Shown: positions 1 to 10,785, numbered from the stretch's first letter. The stretch is DNA of 64,000 bases from Porodaedalea pini (GCA_002794775.1 NBAY01000066.1:1-64000); one strand, 5' to 3'. Translations and numbers: made by a program. Notes: generated by a model from the letters alone, not told the origin.

Positions 1-32
1 GAAGTCCCCACCGATGTGAACGAGAATAGCGA
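1..32 (+). mobile_element. Left flank of element A: chromovirus B1 interior
   Basis: These 32 bases match the stretch just before the protease of chromovirus B3 at 35723-35754, with only a few C/T and A/G differences. They are therefore the interior of element B1, whose other half resumes at 11758. The join across element A gives a 4-bp target duplication, GCGA at 29-32 against GTGA at 11758-11761, with one transition. The 5' part of B1 lies outside the window. Confidence 0.85.
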
Positions 33-966
33 TGTAGAGCCGTGCCGATCGTCCCATCACCGCCAATCACTCCAGAAGCATTCAAGTACTGGTTCCGACG
101 CATACCGATCAGTACCGGACTCAACCCGATCGGTCCGGTCTCGAATCAGAACCTCGCGATCACGTCATCAGCACGTTCCGACACCTCTGAAAGCATATCG
201 GAACGTACCGGAGATCTTATCTCGATGATTAGGGACAGGGTCACATGGAGCATACAGCCAAGACACGTACCGGACTGCTGTCCGATGACGGGAGTCACGT
301 ACTGATTGGACGATCTGAGTTCTGGTGGAGCACCGGTGTGATCGGATGCGAAGCGGACATTTTTCCTCATTATGATTTATGTTTTTCCTATGTTCTTCTG
401 ATTTCTATGCACTCTATGCGTGCCTCTATGACCTATGACTTTTCCTTTCGACTTCTCTATGTTTCAACTGATATGCACAGTATGCCCGTATGGAAATTAT
501 TAACTGTAGATAGATCTTTGGACTTAGTATAAATATGCACCCCATGTCGTAGGTAGAGGACAAGTCAGTTCTACCGCAGAGTCTCCCTCAGATAGGGTAA
601 CTTGAGTGCGATCCGTCTTAGTTCTCGTAATCTTGTAGTCGTTCCGTCTTCGTCTTAGCATCTCGTCTCTCGAAACTGTCTCTTGTCTCATACTTCGTAA
701 CTCGAACCTCGTCGCTCGTCATGATCACATCGTACCGGTGTTGATTACCCGTGTGTACCAACTCCGTACCAGTCAAACCACTGACCCGACAGGAGTTCCT
801 GACCTTTGTTCTTGATATCGACACGTACCGGCGCGTACTGAAGCGTACCGACGCGTACCGGTATGTCGAGTGATCTCACCGCAGTCTACCCCTAACCTCC
901 CAGAGCAACGTGATCATGTCCCCAAAAGGACCATTGATCCCAGACACCCCTAAGTCAGGATCTACA
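33..966 (+). repeat. 5' LTR of element A
   Basis: A 934-bp LTR, TGTAGA at the start and TCTACA at the end, matching 10824-11757 and the inverted solo copy at 32381-33313. The differences from the 3' copy that I compared are nearly all transitions at CpG sites. It contains a TATA box and is rich in the motif TACCG, especially near 733-860. Confidence 0.93.
528..535 (+). promoter_or_regulatory. TATA box in the 5' LTR of A
   Basis: TATAAATA, followed about 15 nt later by a GTAGGTAGA box. The same pair occurs in the 3' LTR at 11319-11326 and, on the minus strand, in both LTRs of element C. It is the likely core promoter that separates U3 from R. Confidence 0.65.
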
Positions 967-968
967 AG

Positions 969-988
969 TGGAGCCCACCACAAGGGGG
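969..988 (+). other. Primer binding site of element A
   Basis: Directly after the LTR comes AG and then a 20-nt stretch beginning TGGAGCCCACC. TGG is the expected complement of the CCA end of a tRNA. The same stretch, with one change, lies beside the 5' LTR of element C on the minus strand (49529-49548), which supports a shared primer. I could not assign the tRNA. Confidence 0.6.
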
Positions 989-994
989 TTAAAC

Positions 995-2620
995 GTGTCG
1001 CGATCCTCACGTCCACCACATTCATCGCGTGGGACATCTCAGCAGACTATTGAACCCCCTCATCCATATCGAACTGCTAACGCTTGGCAGCGTAGACGCT
1101 GTATCAAAGAGCACGCTACGGATTCAGATTCAGAGTCCGTAGAGCGTTACCTTGATTCGGACTTAGAACAACTTAACACGTCATTCGACTCCGGAGCGCA
1201 GTCTCCCTTCTCATTAATCAGCTCATCCGCAGTTCCGTCGACAGTCCCCTCAGCCCCGTCGACTAGCTCGTCACCACTAACTGAGCTTGAGAGCGACAAC
1301 CCAGACGATACCGCTCAGCTCGTCTTACCAGATCCTAGTTCGTCTGTACCGGGACAGACGTCTTCGCCCGTCGGTACATCGTCAGTTCCGTCGAACCCAG
1401 TTAACACACAGGCTACGCGGCCCCAGACATTGACCGTAGTAGCTCCGGTACAGCCAGTACCCCCAGTAAGAATCATGTCAAACCGTCCTCCACGTCGCGG
1501 AGCCAGAGACGCTCCCTTCTTTGATGGACACAACCCGTTAGACCTTCCTCGGTACTTTGAGGATATCGAATATATCGCGACCGACTGCAACTTAGACGAC
1601 ACGGCGAAGATCTGGTACACAAAGTATTACACTTCGAGTTCCGTAGCTGAGCTGTGGGATACCGCCGATGGTGTCGGTATGGGAGCGAACAATTGGACAA
1701 AGGCGAAAGAGGCGATTATAGCGTTCTACCCGGCATTGGCGCCCGGTGTGCGCTTCACCCGGGAAGACCTCGACAGGCTCGTCGAAGGTTGGAGGAGTAA
1801 AGGAATACAGTTGAGGGAGGATTTTGGAGAGTATAAGAGAGAGTTCATGGTGAGGTCAAAGTATTTGGAACGTAACTCGATCGTTTCAGCAGAGGAAGCA
1901 GCACGCGCGTTCGTTCGAGCCTTTACGGGCAAGATGAAGGACAGGTTACAGCAACGCCTAGAAACGAAGGAGGCTGACCCGTCCCCGGGCAAACCGTATA
2001 CGATCAATTTGGTGGTAAAGCACGCGGACTACATCCTGGCCGGTACGGTTTTCGACGATGTACTGACAACTCGAGCGCCCGACCCGACAAATCAGTCAAA
2101 GGTAAAGTCGGAGGAAGTGGATATCGGTATGGTGTGGGAAGCAGTCAAGAACATTCAGGTTCAGGTACAGTCACTCGGGCGAAGACCGCTGCCAGCGATG
2201 ACGTCCCAGAGGAGTCCCGGGTGTGCGTTCTGTGGTGACACGAGCCACTACATTAGGTCGTGCCTGAAGGTGCTGGAGTATATCCAGGCAGGCAAGTGTG
2301 TGAGGGATGCGAATGGGAAGGTGACACTACCGAATGGAGGGTTCATACCGAGCACGGCGGTGGGTAATAATTTGATGGAAAAGATAGACTCGTTGTGTCA
2401 GGAGACCAGTACAGCCTCGGTTAACCTCATAGAGGTGGTGACGTTGACAACAACGGGCACCAAAGTGTTGGAAGGTCCAGCGATGATGGCCGAAATTGCG
2501 GAGGAAGTATCGGACGAAGAGTTGGAAGTGGCACAGTACGAAATGTTGTTGAACAAAGTGAAGAAGCGAGCGTCAGCGGCGAAGAAAGCCAAGTTCGATG
2601 GAGTTGAGATACCGGTATGA
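995..2620 (+). CDS. gag of element A (nucleocapsid polyprotein)
   Basis: Gag-like structural protein expected to package the element RNA. The frame is open from just after the primer binding site. The start homologous to the ATG of element C (49520 on minus) is a GTG at 995 here, a likely A to G change; the first ATG in frame is at 1475. Residues 1-160 are Ser/Pro-rich and disordered. From about 1500 a capsid-like stretch resembles element C (both share DLP.YFEDIE). A CCHC zinc knuckle, Cys-x2-Cys-x4-His-x4-Cys, lies at 2222-2263. The frame stops at TGA 2618-2620, where the same frame would read on into protease; the stop may be a decayed codon rather than a natural end. Confidence 0.85.
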   Translation: MSRSSRPPHSSRGTSQQTIEPPHPYRTANAWQRRRCIKEHATDSDSESVERYLDSDLEQLNTSFDSGAQSPFSLISSSAVPSTVPSAPSTSSSPLTELESDNPDDTAQLVLPDPSSSVPGQTSSPVGTSSVPSNPVNTQATRPQTLTVVAPVQPVPPVRIMSNRPPRRGARDAPFFDGHNPLDLPRYFEDIEYIATDCNLDDTAKIWYTKYYTSSSVAELWDTADGVGMGANNWTKAKEAIIAFYPALAPGVRFTREDLDRLVEGWRSKGIQLREDFGEYKREFMVRSKYLERNSIVSAEEAARAFVRAFTGKMKDRLQQRLETKEADPSPGKPYTINLVVKHADYILAGTVFDDVLTTRAPDPTNQSKVKSEEVDIGMVWEAVKNIQVQVQSLGRRPLPAMTSQRSPGCAFCGDTSHYIRSCLKVLEYIQAGKCVRDANGKVTLPNGGFIPSTAVGNNLMEKIDSLCQETSTASVNLIEVVTLTTTGTKVLEGPAMMAEIAEEVSDEELEVAQYEMLLNKVKKRASAAKKAKFDGVEIPV

Positions 2621-3472
2621 CTGAAACCTGGTCCAGCGAATGTACCGACGACCTCGAATGCGAAACTGAGCGTACCGAAGCCAGCGGGTAACCCGAACAT
2701 TCCCCAGGAGAGCCGATCAACGACGAATTCGGGCGGGAACCAGCCACAGTTCCGGTACGTCACTCCAATCGAGGATCCGGTGACGGTTCAGAAGGTATTG
2801 TCGAGGACGTTAGACTCGGCGGTAACGGTCACACAGTGGGAGCTCCTTGCTCTGTCTTTGGATATGAGGCAGCAGATGAAGGAATTGACAACAGCGAAGC
2901 AGTATGTGGTCGGTAACGTCAACCTCGTTGAGTCGGACCAGGAAGGGAGCGAAGTCGTGGAGTACCGAGCGGTACCGGAGTCGTTGGCTCTGGTTCTCTT
3001 AGAGTCGGGACCGGCGGCACATGACGTGCTTCCCATCCGCATAATTAAGGTATTGATCAAGGACGCCGTCGAAGCAGAAGCCATACTCGATCAAGGGGCA
3101 GTGGTGTGCATCATTCGGGAAGACGTGTGGGAGAAGCTAGGAATTCATTTAGATCCGGATCACGCGATGACGCTCGAAGCCGCAGACGCGGGGAAGTCGT
3201 CGACATTGGGAAGGATTCGAGACGCCAGATTCAGGGTAGCGGGTGTGGATTTGAAGTTGCAGGTTCAGGTGGTTTCGGTGGCACTGTTCGAAGTATTGTT
3301 GGGGCGACCATTTTTCACTCTTACCGAATGCGAAATGAAGGATTTCTTGTCGGGCGATCAGCATATAACCATCACGGATCCCCGAGATCGGAATTGTAGG
3401 AGCAAGGTGTCGACCGGTATCCGGGCGTTCTGGCGCGCTCCGGAATCGGGTTTTCACAAGTTGAGGAACTGA
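2621..3472 (+). CDS. Aspartic protease region of element A
   Basis: This continues the gag frame after TGA 2618. The first 50 codons form a Pro/Asn linker. At about 3085-3150 lies ILDQGAVVCIIR followed by VWEKLG, a retropepsin-like segment in which the usual D-S/T-G is D-Q-G. Element C has the same DQGA motif, so it is a lineage feature and not a local mutation. GRPFF at about 3303-3317 matches the hydrophobic second half of retropepsin folds. The frame closes at 3472. The protease would process Gag-Pol. Confidence 0.75.
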   Translation: MKPGPANVPTTSNAKLSVPKPAGNPNIPQESRSTTNSGGNQPQFRYVTPIEDPVTVQKVLSRTLDSAVTVTQWELLALSLDMRQQMKELTTAKQYVVGNVNLVESDQEGSEVVEYRAVPESLALVLLESGPAAHDVLPIRIIKVLIKDAVEAEAILDQGAVVCIIREDVWEKLGIHLDPDHAMTLEAADAGKSSTLGRIRDARFRVAGVDLKLQVQVVSVALFEVLLGRPFFTLTECEMKDFLSGDQHITITDPRDRNCRSKVSTGIRAFWRAPESGFHKLRN

Positions 3473-4437
3473 CACAGCAGTGCCGGCGAGACGAGTGGAA
3501 ACCAACGGTATGCGAGACGTGCCGCGGAGTCGATCTGTCGGTATGCATACCGAGCTCATGTACAGACGTTTTATCTTTGCGTTTTAATGACCCCGATTAT
3601 TTATCTTGTTGTCCAACCCCTTCTCAAACCAAAATTAATTCTCAATTCGTTCAACCCGTTGTGGAGATCCTGATGCCGCTGGCCTCAGAATCGGCTCTAT
3701 TAGGTTCGACTCGACTCAGGGCAGTCTTACAAGTATCCCCGATGCATTTCAGGACACTTTCAGTGTTTGGCAGGATTAACTCGACACATACAGCTTGGTT
3801 CTGCACCAGTGAGCCACCAAAGTCTGTTTTCGGTCAGGTCTGGTATTGTTCCGAGCCTCCCAAAGCTTAATTACTCATGTGCCTGAGTTCTGGCTCCGAG
3901 TTCCGGCTATTTGGTGTTGTTTGGCTAGAGCCTCCGGTCTGCCTTTGTGTCCTTTGTACACCGCTCAGAGGCTCAACCCTCTGTTGGTTATTTAAACACT
4001 CATGTAAATGTCTCAAAAATACAAGTTTGTTTCCCCTGAGTCAGTCCCAGTCTTTAGTTCTCGTCTCCGTCGCCGTTCAGTATCGTTCCGTCCGTTCCGT
4101 CTCGAGTCCCGTTTTCGGCCAAATCTTGCTTTCGCTATATCGCCCTCAATTCTTAACCGATTCTCGAGCTCTCTTCAGATTCTTAATCTCGTCGGAAATC
4201 GCTTTCGAACACTGTCTTTTCTTGCACGATTCCGAGCCCGTGTCGTAGAGCTATGAAAATAGCTTTTGGTTCCGGGAGTTCCGTGCGTTCCGCCAGCTGC
4301 AACCAGTGCAACTGCCATATCTCCGTCAATTCTGCACCGCATCTCGAGATCTTTTCAGATTCAGAATCGTCTCGACGAATCGTTTCGATTACTGTCTTCA
4401 CTGGCAAGTTTCCGATCCCGGGTTGTCAAGATCGTAG
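3473..4437 (+). other. Spacer between protease and RT of A, with 180-bp duplication
   Basis: In element C the protease and RT frames overlap by about 15 nt, but in A they are more than 900 bp apart. I see no conserved protein here. From about 4138 a block of about 115 bp recurs, imperfectly, 180 bp downstream (from 4318). Shared pieces include TCAATTCT, TCTCGAG and CTTTTCAGATTC-like stretches. The block could be an insertion in A or a deletion in C; nothing else is recognisable. Confidence 0.5.
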
Positions 4438-6720
4438 TTGCTCTTTGTTCTCCGACCGCATTTAGGCACGTTTTGCCGGTCGTCCTTTGTACTTGCGTCC
4501 TCGAGTCAACACCTAGCCCCGAGTATTCTATTACACTTCCCCACACTTCCTGACACTATCCCCTCCATCAGACACATTAGAGTGAACCCCCAGTGGCCGA
4601 ACTCAACCAGGTCCGAGTCTGCCTGTAGACCCATACAGTCACCTTTCACCGTTTACAGTTTTCAACAAATGTCCCCTAATGTTTTAAATCAATCCGATTC
4701 GACTATTTCCCGTTACGTTTCCACAAGTTTTACCTTGAATACCCCAGCTCCATTTATTTATTCACAGAGATTGAATTTTCTTTTATCTCCTTGCACCGTT
4801 GCTTTGGACGCTTCTTCGGACACTTTTGGTTTGGTGGTGTTGGATTCGACGGAGGATGAAGGAAGTGTTTTTGCGTACAAGCGGGTGGCGCAGAAGGTCT
4901 GTCCCGTACCGGGAGTGTTACCGGAGGAGTTTCATATAGTTCGAAGGCAACATCCCGATCTGTTGGGCGACATGCCAAAGTTACCGACGAAACTGGTACC
5001 GTTCGTACCAACGGGAAAGTTTACACAGGAAAGGCTGGACGCGATGGATTTGGACCCAGGTGGATTTCTGTGGGACGAAGAGAAGAAGTTGGTGGTGAAT
5101 CTGATCATGTTGCAGGAAGGGGTGTTTGCATGGTCGGAGACAGAGAGAGGGACCTTAGATCCGACATATTTCGATCTGGTACGCATACCGACAGTGGCGC
5201 ACGTACCGTGGGTGCAGAAGAACATACCGATCCCCCCTGGGATACTCAAAAAGACGCTAAACATACTCAGGGAGAAGATCGCCACCAGAGTTATCGAACT
5301 GTCGAACTCGTCGTACCGCTCGAGGTGGTTTTGTGTGGTAAAGAAAGACGGAGCGTCCTTACAGTTCGTTATTGACTTGCAGGATCTGAACGGAGTGACC
5401 ATTTGAGACTCGGCCGTACCACCGGACATCGAGACACTAGTAGACGCGTGCAGTGGGCGCGTGTGTTACATGGTACTTGATCTCGCTGTTGCTTTCAACC
5501 AGCAAATGCTCGACGAACGGTCCCGAGACTTAACGACGTTCCAGACCCCGCTTGGTACGTTTCGACTGAAGGTGTTACCGATGGGATACACGAATTTGCT
5601 GCAGATTCTCCATGGAGATGTCACATTTATTCTCAGCGACGAAATTCCTAAGGTGGCGCAGCCGTTCGCAGACGATGTGATTACACAAGGAGGGTTTACA
5701 CAGTACGAGTGTACCGACGGAGGGTTCGAAACGATTCCCGAGAACCCGGGCATCCGCCGGTTCATCTACGAACACTTGTGCGACATAAATCGAGTGCTGC
5801 AGAGGATGAGGAAAGTGGGCGGTACATTTTCCGGGAAGAAATTCCAGGCATGTACCGATTCGGCGATATTTTTGGGGAATAAACTCACATACCGAGGGCG
5901 CGAACCGGACGATTCAAAGGTTCAGAAGGTGCGGGATTGGCCCCCATGTCGAACGGTGATGGAGGTGAAAGGATTTCTCGGTATGGTTGGAGTGTTGAGG
6001 GTGTTTATTAAGGATTTCGCGAAGAAAGCTCGACCATTGACCCGACTTACACGTAAAAACAACATATTCGATTGGGGACCGGAAGAGCAGGATTCAATGG
6101 ACACGTTGAAGGAAGCAGTTATCGACTGCCCGGCACTGTGTGCGATCGACTACAGGTCGGACAGAGCAGTTATCTTAGTGGTGGATTCGTCAATCATAGG
6201 AGTAGGGTGGACGTTGGGCCAGGATCACCCAGACAGTAGGAGAAGGATTAATCGGTTCGGGTCGATCAACTGGAACTCGGTACAGACGACGTACTCCCAG
6301 CCGAAGATCGAGTTGTTCAGGTTGTTTAGGGCATTGAGGGTGGTGAGGTTGTTTATTTATGGAGTTAAGCTCCTGGTGGTCGAGATGGATGCAGCGTACG
6401 TCAAAGGGATGATTAACAATCCGGATCTACAGCCGAACGTGATGATAAACCGGTGGATTGCAGGAATTCTCCTTTTCGACTTCGAGCTTTGCCACGTACC
6501 GGCCGCGGAATTCACGTGTACCGACGGACTGTCGAGACGGCGAGCCGCGCCAGAGGACCCACGGGAAGAAGACGACTATGAAGAATGGATCAATGCGGCG
6601 TATGCATTTTTGTATGGAGCGGTGTTGAGTACCGACGTCGAAGAAGGGTCCGGTACAGCCACAGATCCTCAGGGGCAGCGATTCCTGGCCTCGGATTCGG
6701 TAAAGTCACAAGATAAGTGA
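4438..6720 (+). pseudogene. Reverse transcriptase-RNase H of element A (broken)
   Basis: One frame runs from 4438 to 6720 with a TGA at 5404-5406, where element C has Arg. An ATG at 4669 is a possible start. The RT palm contains FADD at about 5668-5676 (element C has YADD), with the two catalytic Asp codons intact. RNase H follows, with VVDSS at about 6181 as its first acidic residue and DGLSRR near 6525 marking the tether region before integrase. The frame ends at TGA 6718, where the integrase frame continues unchanged, so this is part of a single pol polyprotein. Its product would copy the RNA genome into DNA. Confidence 0.88.
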
Positions 6721-8070
6721 TTAGAGTTGGTTTGGTACCTCCTTGAACATGGAAGGAAGCCCCTGGAGATCGACGAGAAGCGCTTTCCCTCGTTTGTCTG
6801 GTACGCCTCCGGATTCTTCATGCAAGCAGGACAGCTTTGGCGAAAGACCTGACGAGAGCATCCCCAGCTGGTCGTCGAACAGGAACGCCGCTGGTTGCTT
6901 GTCCAGCAGGCTCACGACGATCTCGGACACAAGGGAGTGTATTCGGTACGCGCTCGATTGCTGGATCGGTTTTGGTGGCCGTCGATTTTGGAGGATGTCA
7001 AATACTTCGTGCGTACATGTCATATCTGTCAGATGCGCCAGACCACGAAAGTGTCGATACCGCCATCGGTACCGGACGTACTGACATTGTTCGCCCGGAT
7101 CCACATCGACACGAAGCACATGCCCGCTTCAGGAGGCTTTCACTACATCGTACATGCACGGTGCTCCTTGTCCAGTTACCCGGAGTTCCGACTGTTACGA
7201 AAGCAGACTGGTCACACAATCAGGCAGTTCATTTTTCAGGAATTACTGTGTCGGTACAGCGCGTGTCCCGAACTCGTTACCGATAACGGTACTCCGTTTA
7301 TCGCTGCGCTTGATTGGTTGTGGGATCGGTACCACATTTCACACATCAAGATCTCAGCATATAATTCTCAGGCCAATGGGATCATCGAACGACGGCATTA
7401 CGACGTCCAGGAAGCCTTGATCAAGGCAGCCGATGGGAACGCATCCAAGTGGCATGAGCACGCTTACTCGGTTTTCTGGGCCGAGCGTATCACAATCCAG
7501 AAATCGACCGGCATGTCGCCGTACTACATGGTTCATGGAGTCAAGCCGGTACTTCCTTTCGATCTCGCCGAGGCCACTTATCTTACTCTGCCGTTGGATT
7601 CCCTGATGCGTACCGAGGAACTGATAGCGACCCGGGCGCACCAGTTACAGAAGCATCCGGCGGACCTTGATAGGATCATGCAGTTGGTTCGAGATGCTCG
7701 ACACAAGTACGCTCAACAGTTCGCCGAAGTCCATAAGCACGTCATCAAGGACTACAATTTCCAGCCCGGTCGACTCATACTTGTACGGAACACCCGGATC
7801 GAAAAGGAGTTGGACCGAAAGACGAAGGCCCAGTACTTAGGACCATACGTCGTCGTCCATAGGACACGTTCCGGAGCGTATATCATCTCGGAACTCGATG
7901 GATCGGTTTCCTGGATTCAGGTTGCAGCTTTTCGTCTCATTCCTTATTTTCCCCGATCTGACATTTCTGTTCCCCTTGACGAAATCCTTCGACAGAATGA
8001 CGACGAACATAGCATGATGAAGGAAGACCTGGTGGAAGAAGATGGCTCTGAGTCGGACTCGGATACCTAG
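6721..8070 (+). pseudogene. Integrase of element A
   Basis: The pol frame continues after TGA 6718 and a second TGA at about 6850. From 6895 it is open to the TAG at 8068. An HHCC zinc-binding domain (HDDLGHKG, then CHICQ) is followed by the D,D35E core: HIDTK, VTDNGTPF and the Glu of IIERRH. The C-terminal part has the GPY/F-type motif LGPYVVV and ends in an acidic tail. I see no chromodomain after it. Integrase inserts the cDNA; the 4-bp target duplications of A and C fit this enzyme. Confidence 0.88.
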
Positions 8071-8492
8071 TCGCAATTTCTGATTATGTTCGCCATCCAA
8101 GGTACCGGTACGCGTACCAACACGTACCGACGCCTCTTTATTTTATTATCTTTTAATCAATTATGACCCGTTTATGTTTTGACCATGGAACCATTTACAT
8201 TCTTTCATACGGAACGCTTTCTCGATTATCAAAACATTAACTATATGGCCTATCTTTGATTTCCCTTTTCGGTACATTAGTAAAATCACAAACAGACACT
8301 TAAGGACGATCTTTCCTTTTCTTATTCTTTTCGTTCTTTCGTTTTATCACACCAAAACTTAAAGAAAACAAAGAAAAATCCATATTCAAAAATATATACA
8401 AATAAATTACTACACTTTGTAATATTTTTCTTTTTTTTCTTTTCTTCTTTCCACAGGACCGAGTTGTACCGACGCGTACCAACGCGTACCGA
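8071..8492. other. AT-rich convergent 3' region of A
   Basis: No gene. It lies between the end of pol (plus) and the end of the antisense gene (minus). A few TACCG/ACGCG copies are at 8099-8130 and 8461-8495. From about 8280 it is very AT-rich with T runs. Element C has an AT-rich stretch in the equivalent place (42600-42680). It probably carries the 3' untranslated ends of both convergent transcripts. Confidence 0.5.
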
Positions 8493-10620
8493 CTAGTCCT
8501 CCTCCTCCTCCCTTGCGCCCCACTTCCCCTTCTCAAGCGCCACAAGGCGCACGTGGATCGAGGCCACTTCGGCCGCCTGACGAGTCGCCTCCACAGCGAG
8601 TCGACGCGAGCTACGCTCGAGCTCGCGGACGTCACGCACGAGCTCCGCGACGATGTGGTCGAACTCGTCTTCAGAGTCGTGCTCCGAGATGAGCTCGCGC
8701 GGGTCCTCGTATGCGCCGGCGAACCGGCTTGGACCTGCAACGGGCGGCGAGGCAGCGTGGCCCCTCTGTTGCTGCTTCTGCTGCCGCGGTACGTGTGCGG
8801 CAGCAGGCCTCGGTACGCGAGGCGGTGGGGACGGTGTGTCCACCACGATCGGAGAAGCCAACGCGGGCGGTGCAGACAACGCAGACGGCTGCTGCTGTGG
8901 CTGCGGTGCCTTAGGCGCAGCGCACAGTACGCCCTCGTTGCGGGCGGCGCGTTTCCGCTTTCCACCCGACTTTCCGCCCCGGACCTCCTTCGCATGTCCC
9001 TGGGTCGCCAGCGAGCACCCCGTCCGCCAGACGACCGTGCAGAGGAAGCAAGCCCTACCGGGCTGCCCCTGACACGTTCTCCCCCGACACGCGCAGTTGG
9101 CGCACGCCTCCTCAAGAGGGACCGGCAGCGGTCCCGCCCACCGTAGACGACTGGTCGCCGGGTTGACCAGTTCGACCCCATCGAACACGGTGACCGAGGG
9201 ACCCGACATACCGTCGGTACACCCTTCGTCTGTGTGGTGGTATGACGAACCACCACCCTCTGCCTCCATCAATACAGGGGCGGGCTCAGCTGGAGCGAGA
9301 CGCTCCTCCACCTCTTCGACTGGCGGCTCCCGGTGTTGCTTCATGCGAGGGCCCCCACAACCTCACTCACGCGCTTGACGCGCACCTCCTCCACTCTCCC
9401 GATGACCGCGCTCACGCACCCGATGCATCGCTTCTGCCTGCTTCCGAGCCTCTTCCTGAGCGGCTAACATGGCAGTGAGACCGGCTTCGTCTCATGCCCG
9501 CTGCTTGGCTTCGTGCTCCGCGGCCGCCTCCATCTTGAAGAATAGTCCCCCAGGCGCATTTGCTGGGGGTGGGACACTTGACGCCGCGCTCGGTGCGGGT
9601 TGTTGCTGCTGCTGTTGCCGCAGCAGCTCCTCGCGTGGTCCGGTACACATTCCCTCCTCGTCGTCAGACGCGATCTCGACGGTCGTACACCATCACCACT
9701 TGTCGGCACCCGTCTGCTGTTGCTGTTGTGCTGATGGGGCGTCACCGGTACGCGGTACGCCGGACCTCTCCTCGTGCATTGCGCTCGCCTCGACTTCGCG
9801 CGGACCCATCTGCTGTTGCTGTTGCGCAGACGCGGTACCGTCGGTACGTGGGACAGCACGCTCCTCCTCTTCGTTCACGACCTCCTCGACCTCAGGTGGA
9901 CCAGGTGTTTCAAGATGTTCGATGAACGCCTTGACTGCCGGTACAGCTGACAGGACTCCGACGAAGCGCAGTTGCACCTCACGCTCCACGGGGTAGACGA
10001 ACTTATACCCATACCCATCGGGTACAAGTACGCGCTCGAGCTCTCCGCCGATGTATGGTACATCGTCTGGCCAGTCTGCGACCGGTACGACGAATCCCTC
10101 ACCCCGGTACTTGGTGAGGTCGACCGTCTGGTGGTCGGCGAAATACCGACCATAGAGCCGGTCGGCGGTGGACTTGTCAAGCCCATCCAGTGCCCACCGC
10201 ATCTCCTTCCAGACCCGTGCGACCTGGAGGTACGTCCGCAGATCGGACGCGATCAGGTGGCGCTTCGCCGGCACCACAGAGTCCCAGTAGAGCTGGTAGT
10301 AGCTCTCCAGGGTGCGCTATTTCGAATCGGTCAGCTTGGTACGCGTGCTTGATCGAGTTTCGAGGACTCACCTTCGTGCCATATGCCCACTCGGCCCACT
10401 TCCACCATTCGCCGATCTCACGACCCTGACTCCCCGCCAGTAACGTCTCCTGCCGTTTCACATACTGCCCGAGGCGGCGTCGCACGTACCGGTCGATGTT
10501 GACCAGCCATTGCTCGATCTCGCGGGCGTCCTGCGTGATCTTCTCGCGCTCGACGGCACCGACGTTGTTGACGTACCCCGGTATGTGGGGTGCCTTGCGC
10601 GCCAGCTGAGGCGGCGCCAT
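8493..10620 (-). pseudogene. Antisense Zn2Cys6-like gene inside element A
   Basis: Two exons on the strand opposite to gag-pol. Exon 1 is 10620-10372 (83 codons from an ATG; an in-frame ATG at 10662 is also possible). A 55-nt intron, 10371-10317, begins GTGAGT and ends ATAG. Exon 2 is 10316-8493, one frame throughout. Joined, they encode about 690 residues, interrupted by three TGA codons in exon 2 between about 9350 and 9690, as expected for decayed CGA or TGG. Features in order: YLQVAR soon after the splice junction, two poly-Gln tracts, a cysteine cluster at about 9010-9104 spaced x2-x6-x7-x2-x7, AGPSR, an acidic stretch and a C-terminal coiled coil. Element C carries a homologue in the same place. 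A regulator or DNA-binding role is inferred only. Confidence 0.8.
10317..10371 (-). other. Spliceosomal intron in antisense gene of A
   Basis: 55 nt, GTGAGT donor and ATAG acceptor on the minus strand, phase 0. Splicing joins two frames that otherwise do not connect and places YLQVAR 28 residues after the junction. It matches the 52-nt phase-0 intron of the homologue in C (40941-40992). Confidence 0.75.
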
Positions 10621-10785
10621 GCTGTTGCTGTTGCTGCTGCTGTCGCGGTGCAGAGACAACATGGTTGGAAGAAGCAGGAGAAAAACCCGTCGGTATGACC
10701 ACTTTTCCAATGCCCTCTCTAGCATGTTCCGACGCGCGTGATCAGCGTGATCAAGCTTCTCGCACGTATCAGAAGAAGAGAAGGC

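Noticed and set aside
5668..5676. FADD in A as an inactivating change
   Set aside because: Both Asp codons are present; C has YADD. Tyr to Phe alone does not prove loss, so no claim is made.
8280..8450. T/A-rich stretch in A as a matrix attachment or centromere-like sequence
   Set aside because: It fits convergent 3' untranslated regions, and C has a similar stretch in the same place.
9097..9996. Cys/Val/Ala-rich open frames on the plus strand in the antisense gene region of A
   Set aside because: They are the complement of poly-Gln (CAG/CTG) and Pro/Ala coding on the minus strand; no motif or homologue in C.
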